Of a stretch of 31,550 nt of DNA, positions 15,364 to 23,296 are shown one piece after another. The stretch lies in contig DNDO01000049.1 of assembly GCA_003484265.1 (NCBI GenBank), forward strand, positions 1-31,550, in the 5' to 3' direction. Position numbers and translations under genes: made by a program. How positions within the stretch are numbered: the stretch's first letter is position 1; every line of letters starts with the position of its first letter. This DNA is from Anaerolineae bacterium. Its GTDB lineage: Bacteria; Chloroflexota; Anaerolineae; Anaerolineales; Villigracilaceae. The notes under the pieces were generated by a model that worked only from the letters and a program-made list of their open reading frames with translations, was not told where the DNA came from and searched no databases.

Positions 15364-15813
15364 TTATCTTGGTTCTATGTATTGAGCCACGTTCGGTTTT
15401 TTCATGCGGTTGATTAACTTTGCGATCAATATACCCGCCGGGGCGGCGAATACAAAAGCAAGCAAACCGGCAATAACAACACCGATCACGGCAAGGATGC
15501 CCATCCAGATAAAAGCATAAGCGACAGGATCTTCCTTTACAACGTTTCCATCTGAATCCAGGCATTGCAGGACATACCCAGTGGAAGGCTGTCTGTTGCC
15601 GAATTCATCCGTAGATGTCGTGGCATAGGTGCGAATGTTCGTTGTTGTGTTCTCAGGGCAGACGATTGGCGCAACGGTGCGAACCGCCAGCCCGCTTGTG
15701 GCTGAGATTCCACCACCTATCATCACAACTGTGAAAACGCATAAACTGAGTATCCCAAATAAAATGAACCAAACGATACAGCCTGATAAAGTGCCTGTTG
15801 TTGCAGATTTCAT
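15364..15813 (-). CDS. Two-helix membrane protein of unknown function
   Basis: A 149-residue protein with one hydrophobic helix near the N-terminus (about 10-35), an extracytoplasmic or luminal stretch of about 60 residues containing two Cys (ENTTTNIR..., STGYVLQCLDSDGN), and a second long Gly/Ala-rich helix (about 105-135) followed by a basic tail. I do not recognise a family. The ATG at 15813 follows CGAGGAGATATT, an excellent ribosome-binding site; upstream in-frame starts lack one. It is divergent from the TrpB-like gene and its transcript would run into the structured RNA and the terminator at 15091. Confidence 0.7.
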   Translation of the reverse strand: MKSATTGTLSGCIVWFILFGILSLCVFTVVMIGGGISATSGLAVRTVAPIVCPENTTTNIRTYATTSTDEFGNRQPSTGYVLQCLDSDGNVVKEDPVAYAFIWMGILAVIGVVIAGLLAFVFAAPAGILIAKLINRMKKPNVAQYIEPR

Positions 15814-15919
15814 AATATCTCCTCGTTGATTTGACATGACAAGTACAATACACCCTAACACTCGTAATAGTAATAGGATACTGGTCATTCTCCGTTGTTA
15901 TTTTGAGCGTAAACTCATA

Positions 15920-15948
15920 TTGTGACTGAAATTGTTGTACGCTACAAT
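15920..15948 (+). promoter_or_regulatory. Promoter of the TrpB-like PLP enzyme gene
   Basis: TTGTGA (15920-15925), a 17-bp spacer, and TACAAT (15943-15948) form a good housekeeping promoter 20 bp before the ATG. A small inverted repeat TTGTA-CGC-TACAA (15935-15947) overlaps the -10 and could be an operator; that is speculative. Confidence 0.65.
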
Positions 15949-15968
15949 AAGTGCATCAAGGAGAAACC

Positions 15969-17435
15969 ATGACAATAATTGACCTGACCATCGAAAAATC
16001 CCGCCGTGCGAATGCCATCAAACGAGCCAAAGAACGCAATATTATTATTCCCACATACGCACAAATGAAAGACCCGGCGAAGATTCCTTCCAAGATCAAG
16101 GATGAATTGAAAAATATCGGACTCTGGGACATTCATCCGCGCAACCTATTTCGTATAAACTGGCACAATCAGCCCACCGCTTCAGGCGGGACTTTCGGCG
16201 GAGTCAACTATCTGGAACTTCCTTCTTCGTTGACAGGGATCCCCGCGCGCATCATTGCCATCGTTGGCAAATGGTTTCCAACGGGAGCGCACAAGGTCGG
16301 CGCGGCGTTTAGCTGTCTAGTGCCGCGGCTGGTCACAGGTCAGTTTGACCCGACGACCCAGAAAGCAGTCTGGCCCTCCACAGGGAACTATTGTCGCGGC
16401 GGCGCATACGACTCCGCTTTGCTGGGGTGTGAGTCCATCGCGATTTTGCCTGAGGGTATGTCCAAGGAAAGGTTCGAATGGCTTGAAAAGGTTGCGGGCG
16501 AGACGATCAAAACGCCTGGTTCCGAATCGAACGTGAAGGAGATTTTCGATAAATGTTGGGAGTTGAAAAAATCAGGACAAGACTTGATGATCTTCAATCA
16601 ATTTGAAGAGATGGGTAATTACCTGTGGCATTATGAAGTCACGGGGCACGCAATGGCAGAAGTGCTCGAGCAGGTCATGCGTCCGAATGACCGCTTCCGC
16701 GGTATGGCATCCGCCACAGGCTCGGCAGGGACGATTGCCAGCGGCGATTATCTGAAACAACTTTTCCCCGACAGCAAGATCGTCGCGAGTGAGGCATTGC
16801 AATGCCCGACACTGCTCGAAAACGGATTTGGCGCGCATCGAATCGAAGGCATCGGCGACAAACACGTGCCGTGGGTGCATAACGTGAAGAACACGGATGT
16901 GGTTACCGCGATTGACGATAACGCCGTTGTCAACATTGCCCGCCTTTTCAACGAAGAAAATGGACGTGCCCACCTTGTTGAGAAAGGCGTTCCCGAATCT
17001 GTTATTTCCAATCTCGATCTGCTGGGTTTCTCTGGCATCTCAAATGTATTGTCTTGTATCAAGACTGCAAAATATTACGAAATGGACGAGAACGATATTA
17101 TGGTCACCATGTTGACCGACTCGATGGAACTCTATCGTTCGCGCCTTCACGAAATGCATCAGGAGTTTGGTGAATATTCTGAATTGAACGCCGCCGCAGA
17201 CTTGGCCCGCTACCTGCACGGCGAATCAACTGATAACATGCTCGAACTCCGCTACACCGATAAACGACGCGTGCATAATCTGAAATACTATACCTGGGTT
17301 GAGCAACAAGGACGCACGTATGAAGAAATCCAACAACAATGGTATGAACCGAATTACTGGACCGATGTCCAGAAACAGGCAAACGAGATCGATGAGTTAA
17401 TCGTTGAGTTCAATAGTGAAGTTGGAATCGCATAA
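15969..17435 (+). CDS. TrpB-like fold-type II PLP-dependent enzyme
   Basis: A 488-residue enzyme of the tryptophan synthase beta / cysteine synthase superfamily. Visible are FPTGAHKVGAA with the PLP lysine Lys109, STGNYCRGGAYDSA (the Asn-containing loop), and a Gly-rich phosphate cup SATGSAGTIASG (about 234-245). It is longer than TrpB (about 400) and lacks the TrpB signature around the lysine, so classical tryptophan synthase is unlikely. It forms a recognisable but uncharacterised family in my memory, usually annotated only as PLP-dependent enzyme. Beta-elimination or beta-replacement on an amino acid is the expected chemistry. ATG 15969 has AAGGAGAAACC upstream. It is monocistronic, with its own promoter and a terminator at 17443. 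Confidence 0.82.
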   Translation: MTIIDLTIEKSRRANAIKRAKERNIIIPTYAQMKDPAKIPSKIKDELKNIGLWDIHPRNLFRINWHNQPTASGGTFGGVNYLELPSSLTGIPARIIAIVGKWFPTGAHKVGAAFSCLVPRLVTGQFDPTTQKAVWPSTGNYCRGGAYDSALLGCESIAILPEGMSKERFEWLEKVAGETIKTPGSESNVKEIFDKCWELKKSGQDLMIFNQFEEMGNYLWHYEVTGHAMAEVLEQVMRPNDRFRGMASATGSAGTIASGDYLKQLFPDSKIVASEALQCPTLLENGFGAHRIEGIGDKHVPWVHNVKNTDVVTAIDDNAVVNIARLFNEENGRAHLVEKGVPESVISNLDLLGFSGISNVLSCIKTAKYYEMDENDIMVTMLTDSMELYRSRLHEMHQEFGEYSELNAAADLARYLHGESTDNMLELRYTDKRRVHNLKYYTWVEQQGRTYEEIQQQWYEPNYWTDVQKQANEIDELIVEFNSEVGIA

Positions 17436-17442
17436 AGATTAT

Positions 17443-17475
17443 CAGGGCGAGGCGAAAGACCTCGTCCTGAGTTTT
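17443..17475 (+). terminator. Intrinsic terminator after the TrpB-like gene
   Basis: CAGGGCGAGG (17443-17452) pairs with CCTCGTCCTG (17460-17469) across a 7-nt loop, one G-T pair, followed by AGTTTTC. It starts 7 nt after the stop codon. Confidence 0.8.
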
Positions 17476-17576
17476 CTATACAAGTTTCTTCTGGTAGGTT
17501 GGATGTAACTTTTCCTTCTCTATCTGTGTTGTAATCCATAAAGTGTGGCTCCCTTTGAAGATTTTGCGGAGGTCTC

Positions 17577-18203
17577 ATGGCACTTATTCAATTCACTCGA
17601 AACTATCGTGACTTAAGTACGGATGCAGGTTTCCAATTCGAATTCTTTTGTGATCGCTGCGGCAACGGTTATCAAACCGAATTTCAAGCGTCGGCGCTGG
17701 GAACCGCGACGAATGTTCTTGATGCCGCTAACAATCTCTTCGGAGGCGTGTTGGGAAAAGCCGCGAACGTAGCGCGCGGAGTCCGTTCGGCAGGATGGGA
17801 GAAGGCGCATGACAAAGCTTTTGCTGAAGCCGTCAAGGAAGCCAAACCTCACTTTCACAAATGCAAACGTTCGGGGCATTGGGTCGATGGCGACTGCTGG
17901 AACAACGAACGCGGTCTCTGCAAGGAATGTGCACCAGATATGCAGGAAGAAATGTCCTCCATCCAAGTGCAAGCCGCGGTCGCCGATGTGCGCGAAAAAG
18001 CCAATCAGGTCGATTACGTCTCTGCCGATCAATTCAAACAAGACATCATTGCCACATGTCCGCATTGCGGAGCAAAGGCAAGCGGTGGAAAATTCTGCCA
18101 GGAATGCGGCAAACTATTAGCCGCTGAAAAATTCTGCAAAAACTGCGGCGCGAAAATAGACATGAGTGCAAAATTCTGCGACGAATGCGGAACCAAACAA
18201 TAA
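17577..18203 (+). CDS. Multi-zinc-ribbon protein of unknown function
   Basis: A 208-residue protein with several Cys pairs. There is an N-terminal CDRCG (Cys25/28), a middle group (Cys96, Cys107, Cys115/118) and two tandem C-terminal zinc ribbons: Cys161/164 with 174/177, and Cys187/190 with 201/204, each of the CxxCG type. The N-terminal part between has a Gly/Ala-rich stretch (about 40-75) of low complexity. Double zinc ribbons usually serve in protein or nucleic-acid binding; nothing here identifies the partner. ATG 17577 follows GGAGG. The gene stands alone between two terminators. Confidence 0.82.
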   Translation: MALIQFTRNYRDLSTDAGFQFEFFCDRCGNGYQTEFQASALGTATNVLDAANNLFGGVLGKAANVARGVRSAGWEKAHDKAFAEAVKEAKPHFHKCKRSGHWVDGDCWNNERGLCKECAPDMQEEMSSIQVQAAVADVREKANQVDYVSADQFKQDIIATCPHCGAKASGGKFCQECGKLLAAEKFCKNCGAKIDMSAKFCDECGTKQ

Positions 18204-18238
18204 ACAATCGGGCGAGGATTTCCTCGCCCGATTGTTTA
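18201..18238. terminator. Perfect 18-bp palindrome, bidirectional terminator-like hairpin
   Basis: TAAACAATCGGGCGAGGA (18201-18218) is the exact reverse complement of 18221-18238, with 2 nt between. The left arm starts on the stop codon of the zinc-ribbon gene and the right arm ends in TTGTTTA, giving a partly U-rich tail. It also lies directly before the -10 box of the next gene. Confidence 0.75.
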
Positions 18239-18242
18239 TAAT
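18237..18242 (+). promoter_or_regulatory. -10 element suggesting a leaderless transcript
   Basis: A consensus TATAAT ends 7 nt before the ATG at 18250, so transcription would begin at or next to the start codon. No ribosome-binding site is present. No clear -35 hexamer is seen; the corresponding position lies inside the palindrome. Confidence 0.55.
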
Positions 18243-18249
18243 ACAGACG

Positions 18250-18834
18250 ATGCTCAAGCCAACAGATTTGATCCTCGTCTGCCTGCTCCCAACTCCGCGT
18301 GATCTGGAAATCGCGAGGCTTCTCGGATGGTACCGCATCCCGCTTCGAACCGCACCGAAAGTTGTAGCTGTAGACTATCTGGCTTTTTACCAGCCATCGA
18401 CATTCGGCGATCGCGGCGGACAGATCGAGTTCATCTCCCAGGTCCGCGGACATGAATTGACCACTCGCGGTGAACTCCTCAAAGAGGAAGCAGATCATCC
18501 GCGCGCGAAAGAGGAATATTACAAAATCCAGATCGGCGCATTGGAAAAAATGAACGAGCCAGTCAAGTCTGATAGGTGGAAACGATTGACATTTCTATAC
18601 ACAACGGGGGAATACTTATTGAAATCAAAATCACTAAATGATCTTGTAGTGAATGGAGATGAACGTCAACTTCTCTGGCGATCCCTGCGAGAACGTGCTG
18701 AAAACCAACAACTCTATACTGCTGGTCTTCCCGAAGCCGACATTCCACCTGAGGTGTTGATTGCATTGCTGGGGATAAAGGATATGCAAGAGCCATACGA
18801 TGCGAAGGAGCAAGCCAATGGCGATTCTGATTAA
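18250..18834 (+). CDS. Conserved-looking hypothetical protein, 194 residues
   Basis: I do not recognise this family with confidence. It is soluble, begins MLKPTDLILVCLLP and has a basic-aromatic core (about 24-65: LLGWYRIPLR, VDYLAFYQPSTFG). A charged segment TTRGELLKEEADHPRAKEEYYKI (71-93) precedes a C-terminal helical part. The TRGELL...HP..YYKI pattern recalls proteins seen next to or fused with nuclease domains, but that is a vague memory only. The ATG at 18250 is chosen because the TATAAT 7 nt upstream suggests leaderless expression; an upstream in-frame start would run back through the terminator hairpin and the zinc-ribbon gene. Its end overlaps the hydantoinase start by 17 nt, so the two are likely coupled. 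Confidence 0.68.
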   Translation: MLKPTDLILVCLLPTPRDLEIARLLGWYRIPLRTAPKVVAVDYLAFYQPSTFGDRGGQIEFISQVRGHELTTRGELLKEEADHPRAKEEYYKIQIGALEKMNEPVKSDRWKRLTFLYTTGEYLLKSKSLNDLVVNGDERQLLWRSLRERAENQQLYTAGLPEADIPPEVLIALLGIKDMQEPYDAKEQANGDSD

Positions 18835-20230
18835 GAATGGCACTCTGGTGACAGCCACCGAAACTATCGAAGCAGATATTTTGATCGAAGGGGAAACCAT
18901 CGTGCAAATCGGCAACAAACTCCAACACCCTAACGCGGACATCATAGATGCAGGAGGCAAACTCATCATGCCTGGCGGCATCGACCCTCACGTGCATCTC
19001 GACCTGCCCATGTTTGGCACTGTTTCGTCTGACGATCATTATACAGGTCATAAAGCCGCGGCATTCGGCGGGACCACAACAGTCATGGACTTTGTTGTGC
19101 TTGAAGAAAAGGGTTTTGAATTTTCTGCGGACCTGTGGATGAAGAAAGCCGAAAAGGCCGCAATTGACTATTCCTTCCATATGAACCTGACGCAGTTCAA
19201 TGAGAGAATCGCAAAAGAGATTCCATCTTTGATGAAAATGGGAATTCAAACCCTCAAAGTCTTTACCGCATACAACGGACGCCTCCGCATCGACGACGGG
19301 AGCATCTTCAAGGCAATGCAGATCGCCAGGGACAACGGAATGCTGGTCATGGCGCATTGCGAGAACGGAGATGTCATTGATACGCTGACAGAACAAGCCT
19401 TAATAGCAGGGCATACTTCACCAGAATGGCACGCGTTGACCAGACCTGCCTGGGGCGCAGTCGAGGCTGGTTTGCGGGTGGCAGGCATGGCGTCCGCGGC
19501 GGACGCGAGCGTATACATCGTCCATATGAACGCAGGCGGTGAAGTGGATATGCTGCAGTACACACGAGAGCGAGGCATTAAGGTGATGGGGGAGACCTGT
19601 CCGCAATATCTGTTCTTTACAGAAGATGACCTGAGAAAGCCCGATGGCGCGAAATGGATCTGTTCTCCGCCGGTGCGGACGAAGAACGATAACACTCGTC
19701 TGTGGGAAGGGTTGACTGATGGTATTTTGCAGACAATAGGCACGGATCATTGCCCATTCTTTTTTAACGGGACCAAGCCCATCGTCTATGAAGGAAGCGA
19801 GATCGCCATCCCCGGTAAGGAACTGGGGAAGGATGATTTCACAAAGATCCCGAACGGTCTACCGGGTATTCAAGATCGTATGCCCGTGTTATGGACAAAG
19901 GGTGTGGGAACAGGGCAGATCACAAAGAATCAATTTGTTGCTTATATGAGCACGAACCCTGCGAAGATATTTGGTTTGTATCCTCGAAAGGGTGCATTGA
20001 TGGAAGGCTCGGATGCTGACATCGTGATCTGGGATGCGGAAAAGAAAGTAAAGTATGGCATGACGATGTCGCATCAACGCACGGACTATAACCTGTACGA
20101 AGGCTGGGAGTTGACCGGCTACCCCGAAAAAGTTTTCCTGCGCGGGCAGATGATCGTGGACAGCGATGAGTGGAAGGGCAGGAGAGGGATGGGCCAGTTT
20201 ATAAAAAGAAGCGACGGAATGGTTATCTAG
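18818..20230 (+). CDS. hydA: Dihydropyrimidinase / D-hydantoinase
   Basis: A 470-residue cyclic amidohydrolase of normal family length. The binuclear zinc ligands are all visible: His58 and His60 in DPHVHLD, carboxylated Lys147 in LKVFTAYNG, His180 in MAHCEN, His236 in YIVHMNAGG, and Asp310 in GTDHCPF. The CSPPVRTK segment (282-289) is also typical. It hydrolyses dihydropyrimidines or 5-substituted hydantoins to N-carbamoyl amino acids in pyrimidine catabolism. Allantoinase and dihydroorotase differ around these motifs. ATG 18818 has AAGGAG 7 nt upstream and overlaps the previous gene by 17 nt. No dihydropyrimidine dehydrogenase or ureidopropionase is in the window. It ends 1 nt from the convergent kinase gene. 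Confidence 0.93.
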   Translation: MAILIKNGTLVTATETIEADILIEGETIVQIGNKLQHPNADIIDAGGKLIMPGGIDPHVHLDLPMFGTVSSDDHYTGHKAAAFGGTTTVMDFVVLEEKGFEFSADLWMKKAEKAAIDYSFHMNLTQFNERIAKEIPSLMKMGIQTLKVFTAYNGRLRIDDGSIFKAMQIARDNGMLVMAHCENGDVIDTLTEQALIAGHTSPEWHALTRPAWGAVEAGLRVAGMASAADASVYIVHMNAGGEVDMLQYTRERGIKVMGETCPQYLFFTEDDLRKPDGAKWICSPPVRTKNDNTRLWEGLTDGILQTIGTDHCPFFFNGTKPIVYEGSEIAIPGKELGKDDFTKIPNGLPGIQDRMPVLWTKGVGTGQITKNQFVAYMSTNPAKIFGLYPRKGALMEGSDADIVIWDAEKKVKYGMTMSHQRTDYNLYEGWELTGYPEKVFLRGQMIVDSDEWKGRRGMGQFIKRSDGMVI

Positions 20231-20231
20231 G

Positions 20232-22724
20232 TTATTTTGCCAACAGCTTATCGATGGTCCTGACCAGTGCCTTTAAACTTACCGGCTTGCTCATATATTC
20301 ATTCGCTCCGGCTTCGATGCAACGCTCGCGGTCGCCTGGCATCGCGAGAGCAGTAAGGGCGATGATCGGGGTGGAATCGAAGCGAGAATCTGCGCGCAAT
20401 TGGCGGATCGCCTCCAGGCCGTTCATTTTTGGCATTTGGATATCCATCAGGATCAAGGCGGGTAAAATTTCTTTTGCGCGGGCGATAGCTTCTAACCCGT
20501 CCGGAACGTCAATAACTTCATATCCGTAATCGGACAGATACGCTTGAATCGTCATGACGTTGGATTCGATGTCTTCAGCAAGCAGGATCAAATCGCGTTT
20601 GGGAGATTGAGCGCGATTTCGGATATCAATTAGATCGGGTGAATTCGGTTTGTTCTCAGGAGACAAAGATTCATCCAGCTTCCACGGTAATACAACATTG
20701 AAGCGACTGCCTTTTCCAAATTCACTCTCGACTTGGATACTGCCACCATGCAGTTCCGTCAGCTTGTAGACGATCACTAATCCGAGTCCGGTTCCCTCCT
20801 GCCGGCGGGACAGACTATTGTCCACCTGTGTAAATGGTGAGAATAGCTTATTCAAATCATTCTGCTTGATGCCAATCCCAGTGTCGCTTACGGAGAATAG
20901 GATTTGCTCCCTTTCGGCAGAAATTTTCACCTCGAGCGAAACCCTGCCTTTTTCGGGTGTGAATTTGACTGCATTGTTGAGCAGATTGACGAGAATTTGT
21001 TTCAATCGCTGCGGGTCGGCACGCATGGTGGTAGTGGATGTGTCGTTAATGAACTCGACCGAGATGGATTTCTTGATGGCTTCAGTTTTAATGAAATTGA
21101 GGCTGGATTCGCAAATTTCCGTAACTGATATGATTTCCGGGTGGATATTTAGTTTTCCGGCTTCGATCTTGGAGACATCCAGAATGTCATTAATTAAAAC
21201 CAGCAGGTGACTACCGCTGGAAGAAATCATTTGAATATATTGTTCCTGCTTCTCGTTGAGTGGACCACGCCTCTGTTCGAGCAGGTATTCAGAGAAGCCG
21301 AGAATGCTGTTGAGCGGTGTGCGAAGTTCGTGACTCATAGTCGCCAGGAATTCATCCTTGGCGCGGTTCGCGTGTTCCAGTTCGAGATTGAGGCGGTTTA
21401 ACTCTGCTGTGCGTTCCTTGACGCGATTTTCCAGGTCGATGTTGGAAAGCTGCAACTCCTTAAAGAGGTTGGAGTTATCGATCGCGATGGCGGCTTGTTT
21501 ACCAAGTGCATTGAAAAAATTCAGCCACCCCTCGTCTGCTTCGAATGGTTTGCGATAATAAACTTCCATTACACCCAGGATTTCGTCTTTTGCGATCAGG
21601 GGAATGCAGTAATAGGAGACGAATTCTTCCGGTACGAATTTTGATGCACGCAAAAAACCCGTTTCACTCACCTGTATGTTCGGGATATAAGCCATTTGTC
21701 GTAAAGCAGCTACACGCCCTGCATAACCTTCGCCCAGCGATAAACTTGTGTATTGTGATGCCTGTGTTCGAAAGCCATGCCCGGCTGCGAAGTTTAGGAT
21801 CTGGCTGTTTTTATCATATAAAAGCAGGATTGCCGCATCGGCGTTCAATTGGGGAAGTCCCTGTTCAAGGATCGTCTTGAATACATGATTCTGATCCATG
21901 CTCCCCGCTATTGCCTCGTCAATAGCATGCAGTGCCTCCAGTCGCTTTAGATGACGATGGATTTCTTCTTCCGCTTTTCTTTGGTCGGTTATATCGCGGA
22001 TTACAGAGATCGCCATTTGACCTTGGTCGGTCTCTATTGCGCTCATGCTAATGTCTACCGGGAATAAACTGCCATCTTTCCGTTGCGCATACAGATCCAG
22101 ACCAAGCCCGATCGTGCGAATCGCAGGTGCGGCGAGATCCTGATCACGATGTCCCAGTGAGACAATGCTTTTAAATTCGGAAATTAGATTTTCGATGGGT
22201 TTACCAAGAAGATCCTCACGCCGATAGCCAAAAACCACCTCGGTTTGGGAGTTGACAATGTTTATGTTCCACGCGGAGTCCACCACAACCACGCCGTCCG
22301 GCATGGCTTCCAACATAATTTGCATTTGTTTTTCGTTCCGTTTGCGCTCGATGGCATACTGTAAGACACGCCCCAGTATCTGGCTGGTTACTTCACCCTT
22401 GACCAGGTAATCCTGAGCGCCCTGCCTGATCGCTTCGATGGTAGTCTGGTCGTCAGCCAAACCGCTGAGTACTATGACCGGAATTATCGTTGCCTGATGA
22501 AGCAAACTTCTCAATGTATCCAAACCACGGCTGTCTGGTAGATTGAGATCCAGGAGGACAACGTCAAATGGCTGGTTAAGGATGCGTCGCAAGCCTTCCG
22601 ACAAAGTGCCAGCGAGTTCGAGTTTGCTCGTAACTGTCCTTGCTTCTGCCAGGGATTCTCTAAATAGAAGAACGTCATCGGGATCGTCTTCGATCAATAA
22701 GATTTGAAGTTGGCTCTGTTCCAT
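20232..22724 (-). CDS. Hybrid sensor histidine kinase (REC-PAS-GAF-HisKA-HATPase-REC)
   Basis: An 830-residue soluble kinase. The order is an N-terminal receiver (IEDDPDD at 11-17, phospho-acceptor Asp59 in LLDLNLPD), PAS (about 140-260), GAF (about 280-440), a coiled linker, HisKA with MSHELRTPLNSILGF carrying the phospho-His, HATPase_c (NLLNNAVKF, DTGIGI, GTGLGL) and a C-terminal receiver (LLAEDIESN, MDIQMPKMNG). A receiver at both ends suggests input from another kinase, such as the one upstream. The start is not decided by the ribosome-binding site: ATG 22724 sits just before the receiver, while ATG 22775 would add 17 residues. No membrane segment is seen. It lies 104 bp downstream of the response-regulator gene. 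The signal is unknown. Confidence 0.92.
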   Translation of the reverse strand: MEQSQLQILLIEDDPDDVLLFRESLAEARTVTSKLELAGTLSEGLRRILNQPFDVVLLDLNLPDSRGLDTLRSLLHQATIIPVIVLSGLADDQTTIEAIRQGAQDYLVKGEVTSQILGRVLQYAIERKRNEKQMQIMLEAMPDGVVVVDSAWNINIVNSQTEVVFGYRREDLLGKPIENLISEFKSIVSLGHRDQDLAAPAIRTIGLGLDLYAQRKDGSLFPVDISMSAIETDQGQMAISVIRDITDQRKAEEEIHRHLKRLEALHAIDEAIAGSMDQNHVFKTILEQGLPQLNADAAILLLYDKNSQILNFAAGHGFRTQASQYTSLSLGEGYAGRVAALRQMAYIPNIQVSETGFLRASKFVPEEFVSYYCIPLIAKDEILGVMEVYYRKPFEADEGWLNFFNALGKQAAIAIDNSNLFKELQLSNIDLENRVKERTAELNRLNLELEHANRAKDEFLATMSHELRTPLNSILGFSEYLLEQRRGPLNEKQEQYIQMISSSGSHLLVLINDILDVSKIEAGKLNIHPEIISVTEICESSLNFIKTEAIKKSISVEFINDTSTTTMRADPQRLKQILVNLLNNAVKFTPEKGRVSLEVKISAEREQILFSVSDTGIGIKQNDLNKLFSPFTQVDNSLSRRQEGTGLGLVIVYKLTELHGGSIQVESEFGKGSRFNVVLPWKLDESLSPENKPNSPDLIDIRNRAQSPKRDLILLAEDIESNVMTIQAYLSDYGYEVIDVPDGLEAIARAKEILPALILMDIQMPKMNGLEAIRQLRADSRFDSTPIIALTALAMPGDRERCIEAGANEYMSKPVSLKALVRTIDKLLAK

Positions 22725-22828
22725 TTTACTAATCCATCCACTCACTGAGGGGTAAATTAACGACCGATCGCACATTGACAGGCGATGTATGGCAGTGTAC
22801 TAACTGCGGCGGGTGTGGTCTCCGCGCT

Positions 22829-23296
22829 TTACGTATTGCCTTTCTTATCCTTTGAAGGTAGCTTGACGATCTGCACCCAGTATTCACCAAGCCCCTTGAT
22901 GATTTCAACCAGAGATTCAAACGTAACAGGTTTGGTGATAAAGCCAGCCGCGCCGAGGTCGTAACTGCGAAGGATATCTTCATCGGCCTTGGATGTCGTC
23001 AGCACAACCGCTGGAAGTTTCTTCAATCGTGGGTCGACTTTGATCTCTTTGAGCGCTTCGCGACCATCCTTGCGTGGCATATTCAAATCGAGCAGGAGCA
23101 GGTCCGGAAATGGAAAGGTATCCCGGTTTGAATACTCTCCTCGTCCATGTAGATAATCAAGGAGTTCGATTCCGTCTCCCACAAAATGCAGGCTGTTGGC
23201 TACATGGCTCTCGGCAAACGCCTCCTTGACCAATAGACGATCATCTGCATCGTCCTCGGCCATAAGGATAACAACAATTTTTAGATCATGGTTCAT
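22829..23296 (-). CDS. Single-domain response regulator (Rcp1-like)
   Basis: A 155-residue receiver domain without an output domain. It has AEDDADD (13-19), phospho-acceptor Asp70 in LLDLNMPRKDG, the switch Thr100 in VVLTTSK, and Lys122 in FITKPV. The long loop between beta-3 and beta-4 and the LNMPRKDGREAL pattern match the Rcp1-like group that usually partners phytochrome-type kinases. Its ATG overlaps the kinase stop by 4 nt (ATGA), so kinase and regulator are translationally coupled and are almost surely cognate. It may hand phosphate to the hybrid kinase downstream or act through protein contacts. Confidence 0.93.
   Translation of the reverse strand: MNHDLKIVVILMAEDDADDRLLVKEAFAESHVANSLHFVGDGIELLDYLHGRGEYSNRDTFPFPDLLLLDLNMPRKDGREALKEIKVDPRLKKLPAVVLTTSKADEDILRSYDLGAAGFITKPVTFESLVEIIKGLGEYWVQIVKLPSKDKKGNT

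Noticed and set aside
15969..17435. Tryptophan synthase beta chain (trpB)
   Set aside because: The protein is about 90 residues too long, the lysine-site signature differs and no trpA or other trp gene is adjacent.
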